From contig SIJG01000083.1 of the NCBI GenBank assembly GCA_023374025.1, forward strand, positions 275,709-339,708: DNA of 64,000 nt, given 5' to 3'. The notes below the pieces were generated by a model, which saw only the letters and a program-made list of their open reading frames with translations, was not told the DNA's origin and did not search any database. The stretch is from Heterodera schachtii. Lineage: Eukaryota > Nematoda > Chromadorea > Rhabditida > Heteroderidae. The translations under genes were made by a program, and so were the position numbers. This document shows, one piece after another, positions 23,001 through 34,518 of this stretch; the stretch's first letter is position 1; every line of letters starts with the position of its first letter.

Positions 23001-25254
23001 CTCAAAATTTTTCACATTTTTGCACCATAAAAAATTGTTTTCAGCTCTTTCCAAAATTGGTGGCGATGAGTCGGCTGACAGTGTCCAAATGCGTCTTCTT
23101 CGTGATGAAAATGCGCGTCTTCTCTCAGCGCTTGGCAGTGTTAAGGCGGACAAAGCCATGCTGAAGAAACGGTTGGACCAAATACAGCAGAACGACGCAT
23201 TGGCGGAGCAGCACCAGCAGACCAACGTTTTGAAGCAGGTATTTATTGGCACAAGACGAATTTTAAACATTAATTTTTCTCAATTCGCTTTTCTCTCATT
23301 AATTGAAAAATTTTTAAGAAATTCGAAGTCGTAATTAACGAATGACAGAAAATTAAAGATTTTTTCCGATTACAACAAAAATTGTCGGAACAGGTCGTTC
23401 CCCTCTGCGTCGTTTCCCCCTTAAATTAAAAAAAAGTTTGGCAAATTTTTCAAACTTTTTTAAAAATCGTAGAAAGCTTTTTCGAAATTTTTAAAAATTT
23501 TCCGATGGGAAAACGACAGAGGGGGTGGAATGAAGTGCACCTAAAAAAGAATTCAATGGTTAAATGTTTTATTTTGCAGTCGAAACTGTCACCGACGAGA
23601 ACGGAAAAGTCGCAGCAACGGCATGTGGTCACTTTGCACGACAACAACAACGGATTCACTGGGTGCACGGCGCACAATCAGCAACATAAATCACCACAAA
23701 ACAATCAGCAACAGAAACAGCCGCCGCTTTTTCCTCCACTGCCCCCACAACCTTTGGCACTGTCCTCCTCCCCCTCCTCGTGTTCATCACCAGCATCATC
23801 ATCATCCGCCGCACTGTCATCATCGCCCGCAATTCCTCCATCGTCTTCGTCATTGTCCCAAGTATTGTCTTCGTCTTCCTCATTCTCCACAATTCCGCCA
23901 CGTCCGCCCGCCATCCGCGCGTCGGCCAGCTTCCCGCTCCATCTCGGCTCTTCTCCCTCATCGCCTCCTGTTTCGCTGTCCTTCCATCACCACCACCATT
24001 CGTCCTCCCCTCCATCGACCAGTGGTGCAGTTGTTGTTGTTGGCGGTGGTGTTGACAACAAGAAACGGCCCACCACCGCGCCGGAGGGCAGCAGCAGCAA
24101 CCGAAGGACGGTGGTGGCAAACAGCGGGGGACGAGCAACGATGCTCGGGGCAAAATGCATTAGCAGCAGTAACAGTCAACAGCACATGAACATGAGCCAA
24201 TTCCCGGTGACTTTTTTCAACAGAATGGTTAAAGTGGGTGGCAGGCGATGCACTTCATTTTGGTAGCAAAAAAAACGACGCCGAAAAATTAAAAAAAAAT
24301 TTATGAAAATTTTAAATTTTCCCTTCGCCTTTGGATGATAGGGTTTGATCACTCAGTTTTTGCCACAGGTAACCGACTCCGATTGGCTTAGAATGCCACG
24401 GTCGCCACCAGTCGCGGCTGACCACCACCGTGTCGTTGTGCCGCTGATGGGCACTCATTCCGCAAATTTCGCGCGCTCTTCCACCGTTCGGCACCACGCG
24501 CCGCTGCCGCCTGTGCCACGCACTTCCGTCGCCACCATTCCGCGCTCACCGCAGCACCGCCGGACAACAACAATGGGTGCCACGGGTGGACAACAACCAC
24601 ACATTGTTGGAGCAGTTCAAGCACAACAACAGCACCACCAACAACCGCATCAGCAAACGAGAGGTGATGAGACACATATTGAAATGTATTGGCCCTATCA
24701 ATTTTGTGGCATTTTTTTTATCAGTGGGCGTCGATCGCACGGGGTGCGGAGTATAAAACTCCGAATTAAGCCTATTATTGCATCAGAATTTATTTAAATA
24801 GTTTTAAGGGAATTTTAGGCACCGCCGTGGGAAAATTTGACAATTTGCGAAATTTTCCCATTTTTATTAAAAAAAATTTCATTTTCATTTTGCATATGAT
24901 TTTTTACTGTTTAAATCCATGAAAGTTCAAAACTCAGTGCACACATCCATTAAATTCGGCATTCTTTCAGTTGGTATCACCAGACGAAGCAGTTCTCTCC
25001 CGCGCCGTATGGTAAGCGGCGTGCCCGGCACAGCATCGGCGCCGCCAATGCCACAACAATTCCTTCCGCCAAACTTGGCACATCACCCGCAACAACACAT
25101 GCAGCACCCTCCCCTGTTGCAGCAACACAACCATCAACAACAGCACAGAACGGCCATCCCAACGGCGGTGTCCGGGGAACAACAACAGCTCATTTACCAG
25201 CCGAACAACAACACACCGACCGCCGGTGGCGACAAATACTCACACTTTTTATGA
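20008..25254 (+). CDS. CTTNBP2-N-domain coiled-coil protein
   Basis: Eight exons join in phase to about 714 residues: 20008-20145, 20450-20701, 20940-21080, 21430-21616, 23045-23238, 23580-24233, 24369-24663, 24971-25254. The N-terminus has the cortactin-binding-protein-2 pattern (EMLELLCLYEGELQARDALL). Later come a TGECAQCANALLHAAKIMQR segment and a long Glu/Arg coiled coil (LETERERTRLMVTHLVDEVK), in the order seen in CTTNBP2/CTTNBP2NL. In other animals these proteins bind cortactin and striatin-PP2A (STRIPAK) complexes. The C-terminal half is low complexity: Ser, Pro, His and Gln runs encoded by CAG/CAA and TCC repeats. The ends of exons 2 and 6 have alternative donors. A foldback element sits in intron 4. 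Confidence 0.7.
21640..22690. mobile_element. Foldback element with GGGCCC tandem-repeat arms in intron 4
   Basis: The left arm (about 21755-21860) is a tandem series of ACTGGGCCCCGCC-like units. The right arm (about 22430-22530) is the same series inverted (GGGGCCCAGTTGGC). Just inside, TTTTCCATTTCATATTGTCA (21868 onward) is mirrored by TGACAATATGAAATGGAAAA near 22398. The middle carries a degraded hairpin-MITE piece (21980-22080) and a TCTCGA-rich patch (22170-22240). The terminal boundaries are not sharp. Confidence 0.75.
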
Positions 25255-25975
25255 ATTTCAGCTGAAACTCGCGTTTACTCACCGTCCAATTTGTACATTA
25301 TTATCAATCCCTTCCCTCCATTTATTTTGCTTAATTCATTTTCGTTCAATATTGTCATAATATTTGCATCCATCATATTGTTGTTTACTCAATTTGTCCA
25401 TTCTTTTTATTTTCTTACATTTTTGGCTCTGAGATACTCACTCATTTATCATTGAACATAAGCGAATCGTAGTCAGCCCCTCTTTCGGCGATATTATAGA
25501 CTTAAACATCTTTGTTCCAAATTTAATTCACCAAATTGTGCCTTTTTTTCGCCTCCAATAATTCATTTGTCACTTTTCAAAAAAATAGGTGCTTGCTTTC
25601 ATAATTGAAAAGCATCAATAAATTTGTGTTCCTATTTCCTTCATTCACTAAATCACACAATTATTTTATCAGATGAGAAATAAAGAATGAGGGTACAGCA
25701 GAGAACTGAGTTCATTTGTATTGTTGGCAGATAAACAAAAAAAAATTAACGGAATGTTTTTCCAAATGAGGATAATCAACGACGAACAAAAGAAGAGATT
25801 TTAAGAGACAAACAGTAATTCCACCAAAGGCAAAAAATGATCAATCATCATCGTAACCAAAAAGTCAAACCAAATGCCCAAAATTGACAGCAAAAGCGAA
25901 CTATAGGGACAATTAAAACTAATTATTATTTGTAAGTGCGTGCGCTTGTTTCCTTCCCTCGCCCTATTCGATCAA
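25255..25975. other. Intergenic between convergent genes
   Basis: AT-rich, with no exon found. It holds the 3' ends of the CTTNBP2-like and ZC3HC1-like genes. Confidence 0.6.
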
Positions 25976-27937
25976 TCAGTCGGCCTTCGTTTGCTGCTCC
26001 TCCTCCGCCTGATCGTGCCCATTTCCGTTTTCAATCGTCGCTGGCACATCGCCCACAGTCTCTCCTCTCGTCGCTTCTTTTCCCTCCTCTCCCATGGCTT
26101 CTCCCGTCGTTTCTTTGCCCAGCCCATTCACTTCCACCACATCTCTGCCTTCCTTCTCGCCGCTCTCTTCCATTCCTTTCCCACTCTCTTCAACCACTCT
26201 CGCTTTCTTCCCACTCTCCTCCTCCTGATCATTATTCCCTTCATCGTTGTCGTCTTCGTTCAACTTCCGCTTTTTCTTTTTCACCGTTTCTTCCTCCTCA
26301 GAGCCGACAATGTCCATCAAATGGTTTCTGCTCGGCCCGTCGTTTTGCGCGGTCACTGCCAATTTCGTGGCGCTCACTTTGCCACCATTTTCAACACCGC
26401 CGCCTCCAAACAGTCGCTTCAGCATACTCTTCACGTTGCGCATCGACGGAATCAGAGACTCCCTTTTCTGAAAAACAAAATAATAAATAAATTAATCAGT
26501 CAATTAAAATATAATTAGCAGAAACCTTCAGTTGGTGCACATTTTGAAGACATTCGCGCCACAATGGGCTGACACTGTCCTCCACCACCGGACAACTGAT
26601 GGACAACATAAGATATTAGCGATCTCAATTTGAATTCACCAAATTAATGGTGTATTCCCCCTCCTCGAAATTTTTTTGAAAAAAAATTCTGGAAGGGAAC
26701 TGATACGGGTTGGGGACAAGCTGTTCCCCAAATCAATGTCCTTTTCCACAAACCAAGTTTTCATTGCACTATAATATAAAGGAAAAACCAATGGAAAAAT
26801 ATTTGTTTGTTTTACACTTACTAATGCTGATGTTGTTCGCGTGGGTCCAGCGGATTGTCACTGGAAAACACCGATGCGCAAAGATGTCGCCCACAGAGCG
26901 GACAGTGAAAGTTCGGTTGCGGTTTGTTCATCTCCACGTCATTTGTCGCTTGCCTAAAACCAAAAATTATCATTTTTCCTGTCGTTGAATTCCATTTTTG
27001 GCATTTGTCCATCAATTCACACTCTTTCCACTTACTTTGACATTGGAAGCCATCCAAAAATGGCCAAAGCCAAGAAAAATCGGCTCTGCACGCCAAATTT
27101 GTCTGCCAACGCTTCGTCGAGCACATTGTCCGCCAACGGAAGTTCAGGCTGGCCGCTGTCCGCCAGTTGGTGATAACGCGCAGTGATGTCATAGGTAGCG
27201 GAAGTGTTCAGCCCCGGGCTAATGCGCCATGGGCAAATGACGGTGTGCGCTTCGACCAATTTGCGTTGAATGTGTCTAAACAGAAAGAGTCAATTTTGTT
27301 CGTTTGTATCACAACCGTATGTGTGCCCTCCTCCTTTGATTTGTTCGTGTTTTTGATGCTGATCCCGAATGGGTTTGAATTTCAACAAACTCCCAATTCT
27401 GCGAGCATTTCTGTTTCCAAAAATTCAGTCGGGACTTACCGAATGCAATGGTTCAGCACGCGGTTGGACACTTCGTCGCCGGGCAATTTGATGTACAACA
27501 CTTTGCCACAGTCGTCGCATTGCAAAAACTCTTCCCCCACATTTTTCCATCCATGACGCGCGCACACAACAGGCGAAATTTCCTTCGGTTTTGCAATTCG
27601 ACTGGCCACCTTTTGATTTGGTCAATGTTTACAACATTCTCAAACAGTAATTCCAAATATTTCACATCAAAGGTTGCCAATCTTCGTCTGTAATTGGCCC
27701 AACTCTTCTCGTCATTCAATGCCAATTCAGCGGACGAGCTAAATTATTTAGAAATAAAACACTAACAATAAACAGGAGTAATTGTAAGCCAAATATTTAA
27801 AAGTACCTGCCAACATTCGCGCCTCCATCATTTCCGTTAACTGCGTCGTTTCTAGCCAAAAAGTCGGAAATTGAGCGATGGAGCGTTTTTACCAAAGTGT
27901 TGCATTCAATATCGGAATCGGCTTTCCGTTTTGTCAT
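25976..27937 (-). CDS. ZC3HC1/NIPA-like C3HC zinc-finger protein
   Basis: Eight exons give about 452 residues: 27937-27807, 27738-27666, 27609-27440, 27275-27036, 26953-26822, 26768-26718, 26595-26526, 26467-25976. The first zinc-binding module shows [22 protein letters not shown] and [10 protein letters not shown], as in NIPA and plant relatives. The second shows [10 protein letters not shown] and then [16 protein letters not shown], where the usual CPW cysteine is not apparent. The C-terminus is acidic and Lys-rich ([10 protein letters not shown] looks like a nuclear signal). Animal NIPA is a nuclear-envelope or F-box-like protein linked to TPR and nuclear pore baskets. The exon 5 donor is chosen only by phase, and exons 2-3 are separated by a 56-bp intron. 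Confidence 0.8.
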
Positions 27938-28566
27938 TTTTTGGACAAAATACCCAACTAATACGTACAATACATAAAAACATTCAAAATTAGAAAAATT
28001 AGTATCATTCGATAGCTTTCTAATTTGTAAGAATTCGCCAGCTGCCAACCTTTCGCTGCCCAACCATTTTGAAGCGTGATTTTTTTTAATTTAACAAAAA
28101 AAAAATCACCAAAAGAATCAAAATTTAAAATGCATTATAGGTAATTCCTTTCTAACATCATTTGTAAAAAATTAAAGTTAAAATTTTTTGTTTATTTGAA
28201 AATGTATGAATGCTTTTTGGCCATGCCTAAATGTGTTAAAATTGGCATATTAAATGAAGAAATAATAAAACATATGATATGGTTGACACATTTTCTGTAA
28301 ACATTTATTTTCTCCTATTTTTCCACGTTTTGAATCTATTAAACTTGGAAAAAACAGAGGCCTTCACTGCCTGTTTTGCGTTTCTGTTTTTGGTTTTATT
28401 TCTTAGTTTTTAATGAATTTCAAAACCAAATGAATATTTTGTTTAGATTCATTAAGAATAAATAGCTAATCACAGATTATTGTGGATGCTTAGTTGCTGT
28501 TAGATGAAAATTGAGCATAACAAATTCATACTCAACAAACAAACAACAAATTGTACAACAAAAAAA
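27938..28566. other. Shared upstream region of two divergent genes
   Basis: A 629-bp AT-rich gap between the ZC3HC1-like start (minus strand) and the CNOT4 start (plus strand). It must contain both promoters. I see no obvious motif. Confidence 0.6.
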
Positions 28567-31500
28567 TGTCAAGCGATGATCAGTCAGACAAGGAGGTCGT
28601 ATTACCTAATTGACTTTAATTGCTTTTCTCTACAAATTTTTTTAGTGCCCTCTTTGCATGGAGGCCTTCGACATTGATGACATCAACTTTTACCCATGCA
28701 ATTGTCAGTATCAAATTTGCAGATTCTGTTGGCACAGGATCAGGTTCTTTTTTTCAAAGTTATGGAAAAGAATCGGACAAGGGGAGGAACCAAAAATTTT
28801 AAGAAATTTAACATGAAATTTTCAGCGAAATAATCAGGGCCATTGCTCCAAAAATATTTCTCAAATTCGATTTACGCATTCTTTTGTCAATGATCGTGAA
28901 TTTCGAACATATTCTGTCACATTTCAGTCCTGGTTCTGTCTTTTTTCATCCATCTATTTAAATGGTTGGATTTTTTCTCTCGAAAATTCCTTAAAATATA
29001 AGCCAAAATTGGATGGGCGTATGACAACCTAATTCTGTTCACTCATAAAATTCCAACCCCAATATCTCCCCCATTAAGGACAAATGAAAACGGGTTGTGC
29101 CCGGCTTGCCGCCAGTCGTACCCCGAGGACCCGGTCAATTTTCAGCCGTTGTCCAGCGCCGATGTGCGGAAGATCAAAAGTGAGAAGAAGCAGAAGGTGC
29201 AGCAGCAGAAGAACAAAGTGGTGGAGAGCAGGAAGCACTTGGCCGAGTTTCGGGTGCTCCAAAAGAATTTGGTGTACGCGGTAGGGCTCAGCCATCGGAT
29301 GGCGGACCCGGAGCTCTTGAAGAAGTACGGGTGGCACTTTTAGCATTTATTGTTTGTAAAGAAATTTGCCAATGATGTGCTTTTGGCCCGGTTTTGCCTA
29401 GAAGATTCGACATACGTTTACAATTTGACTTTTTGTCCAACTATGGTTCGTGGTGTTTGGAACGAACCAAAAATTAATACCGTAATTGTGAGCATGTTTC
29501 AAAATTCATTTATGGGTCTTTTTTCGGAAATGCTATTTTTTGAAAAATGGGTATACACCGTATACGGTCGACAATAAACTGACAATGGGTGTTATCAAGA
29601 TATTTATTTTCATTAAAAATTAAGTTTTCTTCTCTAAACTTTTAAGGACTTTGTTATATTGTAACAATCCAAGTTTCAGACCCGAATTCTTTGGCAAGTT
29701 TGGCAAAATCATCAAAATTGCGGTCGGCGCTGCCCCGGCCATCAACAGTGCTCAGCCCGCGGTGCACACCGCGTACATTACTTACACACGGAGCGAGGAC
29801 GCATTGCGCGCAATTCACGCGGTCACCAACATGGTGGTGGAGGGCCGCTTTCTGAAGGCGTCGCTTGGCACCACCAAATACTGCTCCAATTTCTTGAAGG
29901 GACAAGCGTGCCATAAGCCGGCAAGCTTTTCAAATATGCAATTTTGGGCATTTCATTTGAAGTATAGCCTGAATTTGATGGAAGCATTGCAAACAGAAAC
30001 AATTCTAACTGTGATTCAGTTGGTAAAACGGTTGTAATTGCCATTTTGTGTACGGTTCAATTCCCGTCGGAAGTTTCCCTCAGTGGGCAAGAGATGGTGA
30101 CTAAACAGAATGCCAATCTCTAATCAGACACAGAGGGTAGAGCAAAGCGATGTTCAGTTGATCTCTCGTTGAACCCACGAACCATTGGGCAATGAGTTTT
30201 GTAGTGAACCAACATTTTTTGCATTTGTGAAAATTGATCTAAGGGATGTAGTTGCTTTCGTCACTTTTTTAAGTGCTTTTCACGATGCTTTGTCACATGA
30301 CTCTAACTAATTGTTTTCAGGAATGCATGTATTTGCATGAGGTGGCGGAGGACGAGATCAGCTTCACCAAGGAGGACATGCACCAGGGCAAGCACACCGA
30401 GTACGAGCGACGACTCCATGAGCAGATGGGCTCGTCGACTGGCAGCGGCGGATGGGGCGCGGGAGGAGCGGCGGGCGGCAGCAGCGGAGGCGCCGGTGGC
30501 AACAATAGCACAAAACAGCGCCAACCACCGCCACCACTGCAGCAACAGAACAGTTTTGGCAGCGGACGCGAGTTGGCCGCAATGCGCCACAGAGCGACGA
30601 TGGGCGGAGGAGGAGGGGCAGGACGGAAACAGACGTAAAGCACATATTGGATTAATGGGGGGGGGATGAGAGCAGGGAAAGAGCCAATTTGTGGGATGTG
30701 GGTTATGTCTTCGGTTGAGATCCGTACCACGGATAAAATTAATAGGATCGAGGCAAAATCAGCGATTTATTTATGCTTTTATCCTTGCAGAACCCCAAAT
30801 CACTCCCCTTTTTTTTCATTTTTTGCCATTTAGTGACAAGAAACGTGGTGCCACGGGCAGTGGTTCGTTGGAGAATTTGCCTGCAATTGCCAGCGAAAGA
30901 GGCCGAAGTGGGACAACGCCAAGTCCGATGACAAAAAGCAGCAAAAACAGCAGCGGCGGCAGCATTCACTCGGCCGCTGAACAAAGCAGTGACATCGCAT
31001 TCGGCTCGTTTGCTTCGTCCAACTCGTCCAAGGGAAACCAGCGGAAGCAAAAGTAAAAAAGGGGGGAGAGTTGGCACTTACAATTAGCATCATGGCACAT
31101 TTTTATTTTCCTCCAAATATCGAATTAATCCGAAAAATGGTCCATGTTTTTACACCGTAGTATTCCTGTTTGTTCATTTTCATTTTACACCGTTTTAGTG
31201 ATGTAACTCATGGAGTCGGAGGCGATTCGTCGGACAGTTTGTCCGCAGTTACCAGCGAACGGAGCAGAAGTGTTGTGACAACGCCTGTTCCGACGGCGGG
31301 TAAAGGGAGCAACAGTGCCAACTGCACAAGTGACGACGGTGGTGAACACGACGACGACCTTGGGTTTGACCCATTTGCAGGTAAAGAAAGGGGAGTGTTT
31401 TTCAACAAAAAATCTTAAAAATTTCCGGCGAGTGATTCCTCTGATTAGGGCTTGGACATCATTCTCGACATTTATTTACCCGTTTTTGTTTTGTTCAGAG

Positions 31501-33529
31501 TCATCAAAGGCGTTGGAAGAAATCATTGAGGAGGAGAAGAACTGTACCCCACCGGCACCGATTGGCACCTGTAACAGTCGGTTGCGCAACGGAACAATTA
31601 ACACGGACGGCGGCCATCATTCCTCGGCAACTCAGTGAGTTAAAAAAATATTTCATATAAGAGGTTAAGAAACGGACATGGAATTTTCAATTTTGCTTCA
31701 AATCGGATTACCAATTTTGACCGAAATTGGAAAAATTGAAGAATATGTGTACCAAACCAAATACCTCGAATGATATATCATTCGACGCCTCTCGGTCTGT
31801 AATGCACGAATCCGAAAGAATTTTTTGGCGGAAACCATTTTGGGCCGAGTTATGGGCCCGGGACTGAAAAAAATGGCTGTGGGACTGAACCGTCCAAAGC
31901 CTTAAAACTCATAAAATGCCACAAAATAGATATCAATCGCTTCCTCTCGGTATGTAAAGGATGAATCAGAGAGAATTTATGATCAAAAAGGAAAATGACA
32001 AAAGTTAAGGGTCCTCAAGGCCTCATAACTTTTTTGTTTTTCGTCACACACCGCTAATATTAAAAATTCACAATAGAAGTCGACCCTGCTCTATCCAATG
32101 ATACCAAATTTGTACCCACTTTTTGACTGACAGTTTTCGAGGTTCCCTTGTAAGAGGAATCGACCCATTACAATTTTTATCAGGGTCATTTTTTGAGGTT
32201 TTGAGAACCCTTAACTTTTGTCATTTTCCTTTTTGATCATAAATTCTCTCTGATTCATCCTTTACATACCGAGAGGAAGCGATTGATATCTATTTTGTGG
32301 CATTTTATGAGTTTTAAGGCTTTGGACGGTTCAGTCCCACAGCCATTTTTCCACTTCAGTCCCGGGCCCATAACTCGGCCCAAAATGGTTTCCGCCAAAA
32401 AATTCTTTCGGATTCGTGCATTACAGACCGAGAGGCGTCGAATGATATATCATTCGAGGTATTTGGTTTGGTACACATATTCTTCAATTTTACCCCGAAA
32501 TTTAATTTACATCCCGCCATTTCCAGCTTCTTTCCCGGTTCCACCAATTTTTTCGGCCACGACTCCTCCAACCATTTGCTTTCGGCAGCAGCGCGTAACG
32601 GACCGCCACCACCGCCCCCGCCCGGAATTCACCACCCATCGCCTTTTTCTGCACAAACCCAGCATCAGCAGCAGCAACAACAGGCGAACGCCTTCAGCAG
32701 CTTTTACTCGCCGGGCGGTGGTGGCCCCGCCAGCAATGTCCCCCCTCCGTCAGCAGCAGCGGCAGCACATTTCCACCACAACCATAACGGACCCGGTTCG
32801 ATGATGGCATCCGCTTTTCACCAGGCAACGCTGTCCTCATTCCCCACTTCAGCACAACAGCAGCAGATGTACAACAATTCAAACTTCGCTGCCAACAACA
32901 CCAGCAGTAGTAACAGTCTCCAGCAGCACAACCATCATACGCAGCACCAGCAACAACACTCCCACCATCCCTTTGGCGGTGGCATTGGCATGGGACACAA
33001 TTCGTTGGGCGACCTTCGCGAAACGTTCAAGGCAACCTTCGCCACCAATCCGCAGCATCACCATCCCTTTGGCGGCGGTGGCATTGGGCACAATTCGTTG
33101 AGCGATTTGCGCGAGAGTTTCAAGGCGTTGTTGCCCAATGTGAACGTGCGGTTCGTGTCCGACGCGGCTGCGTCAAGTATGGTGGTGGACTGGCCGACCA
33201 CTACTACTTATCCTGATTGCAATGGCTTTTCAGATGGTCAACTGCAACAACAACCACTGCAGCAGAAGCAACAGCAACAGCAGCCGCGGTACAGTGCGGG
33301 CGGGAGCAGCAGCACTTTCTTCGAGGCGATCAGAAGTGCCGCTGAAGAGGGACAGCAGCATCACAACCAGCAACAACAACAGCAGCAGCTGCTGCAGCAA
33401 AAACAGTCGGCTCCGCCCAGTTGGCTTCCGGTGCCGCCCGGCTTCTCGCCGCTGTTCTCTCCAACAAACAGCACCACCACCACCGCGCACAACAACAGCA
33501 ACAACAATAATAATAAGAGTTCCAACTGA
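28567..33529 (+). CDS. ntl-4: CNOT4 E3 ubiquitin ligase of the CCR4-NOT complex
   Basis: Nine exons give about 822 residues: 28567-28596, 28646-28743, 29079-29324, 29680-29920, 30321-30634, 30834-31052, 31199-31380, 31499-31634, 32527-33529. The N-terminus is the C4C4 RING typical of NOT4 (CPLCMEAFDIDDINFYPCNC, then ICRFCWHRI, then LCPACR). A charged helix follows, then an RRM (FFGKFGKI; AYITYTRSEDALRAIHAV; ASLGTTKYC) and a CCCH finger (C-x8-C-x4-C-x3-H) completed across a GC-AG intron (29921-30320). CNOT4 couples ubiquitination to mRNA decay and stalled ribosomes in the cytoplasm. A DLGFDPF...KALEEIIEEE segment and a long Gln/His/Ser/Asn-rich tail with an internal duplication follow. The symbol follows the C. 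elegans orthologue name. Confidence 0.92.
30007..30074 (+). other. tRNA-like (SINE-like) fragment in CNOT4 intron
   Basis: ATTCAGTTGGTAAAACGG resembles a pol III A box and D arm. GGTTCAATTCCCGTC, 42 bases downstream, resembles a B box and T arm. The T stem lacks one G and the acceptor stem pairs poorly, so this is probably a decayed tRNA or tRNA-derived SINE head, not a working tRNA gene. Confidence 0.4.
31724..32493. mobile_element. Foldback element of about 770 bp in CNOT4 intron 8
   Basis: The left arm (GAATATGTGTACCAAACCAA, ATATCATTCGACGCCTCTCG, and on to about 32030) is present in inverted order in the right arm (about 32190-32493, ending TTGGTACACATATTCTTCAA). The arms are near-identical over about 250 bp and flank a short unique middle. 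No coding capacity. The right end lies 33 bp before the exon 9 acceptor. Confidence 0.85.
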
Positions 33530-34518
33530 CATTAGGCCGCCGTGGAAGCGATTGGAGGGAGCGAACGAACCGAACACTGCTGCAGACAGACATATGAATA
33601 CCAAACCCTTTTTTTTGTTGTTTTATTCGATTTCTTTCAATGCACTCAAACAAAACACACAAATGTTGTGTTGTGCTGCTGCACTTTTGACCATGTCTCT
33701 TTTCTTCCTTTCTTTTTGTTCGCTCTTTTTTGTGTTTGTTGTCCTTCTGTTGCTGCTGCAAGTCCATGCGCCGCTCGCTCTTTGTTTCCTTTGCGTATAA
33801 ATGAGTCATTGTCAATCACCGCCGCCACCTAAACCGAATGTGATTTCCCCCACCCTCTCTCTCCCCATTCTCCTATCGTATTCCTTTTTCTATCCCATAT
33901 GTCCCCTTTCGCAAATCGTTATACATTTTGAAAATTTGACCCGTGGTGGATGTGTATTGACGATTTTAAAGACGAAATGATAAATGAGATGGAGTTTCCG
34001 AGCCCAAAAAGGAAGTGAATTTTTAAATTTAATTTGATTTGTCAAAAGCCTCATATTTAATGACAAAAATTTATTCAAAAGGTAACAAAATTAAGACAAA
34101 TTAGTAATGATAATTAAAATCAAAAATTCTAATCACAGAATAAATTTTTAGAGATGATTTGAGTGCTTTTTAGTTTTTATCACATTTTTGTCTACAAATT
34201 TTGGGCATAACGCCAAATATGCAAAAATAGATTTTTCAAATTTTAAGGCTTTTAGGCTCTAAGAAACAAAATCAGGAAAAAAAAGCAAAAACTTAAAAAT
34301 AAAGACCTAGTTATGACTAGACTAGGTAATTATAAGATGATAATTTTCAGAAGCTTTTTTGGGTGCCAGAGGGAGGCATCATTGTGACTCAAAAAAGCTT
34401 TTCAAAACTTGTTTGAAACGTACAAAAATGACAAATGATTTGCATTTCACTGTTTTCACCACAGAGAAATTTAAGATTTTTGAAAATTTGTTAACAATTA
34501 TTTTCATTATTAGTCGAA
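33530..34518. other. 3' UTR and intergenic DNA downstream of CNOT4
   Basis: The first 300 bases are T/C-rich, with TTGTTGCTGCTGC-like repeats. The rest is AT-rich. No exon found. Confidence 0.6.

Noticed and set aside
23656..24153. Minus-strand reading frame antisense to the CTTNBP2-like gene
   Set aside because: It mirrors Ser/His/Pro repeat codons of the plus-strand exon, which is in phase with its neighbours.
32283..32804. Plus-strand frame across the CNOT4 foldback arm
   Set aside because: It starts in the intronic inverted repeat and leaves the CNOT4 frame before exon 9.
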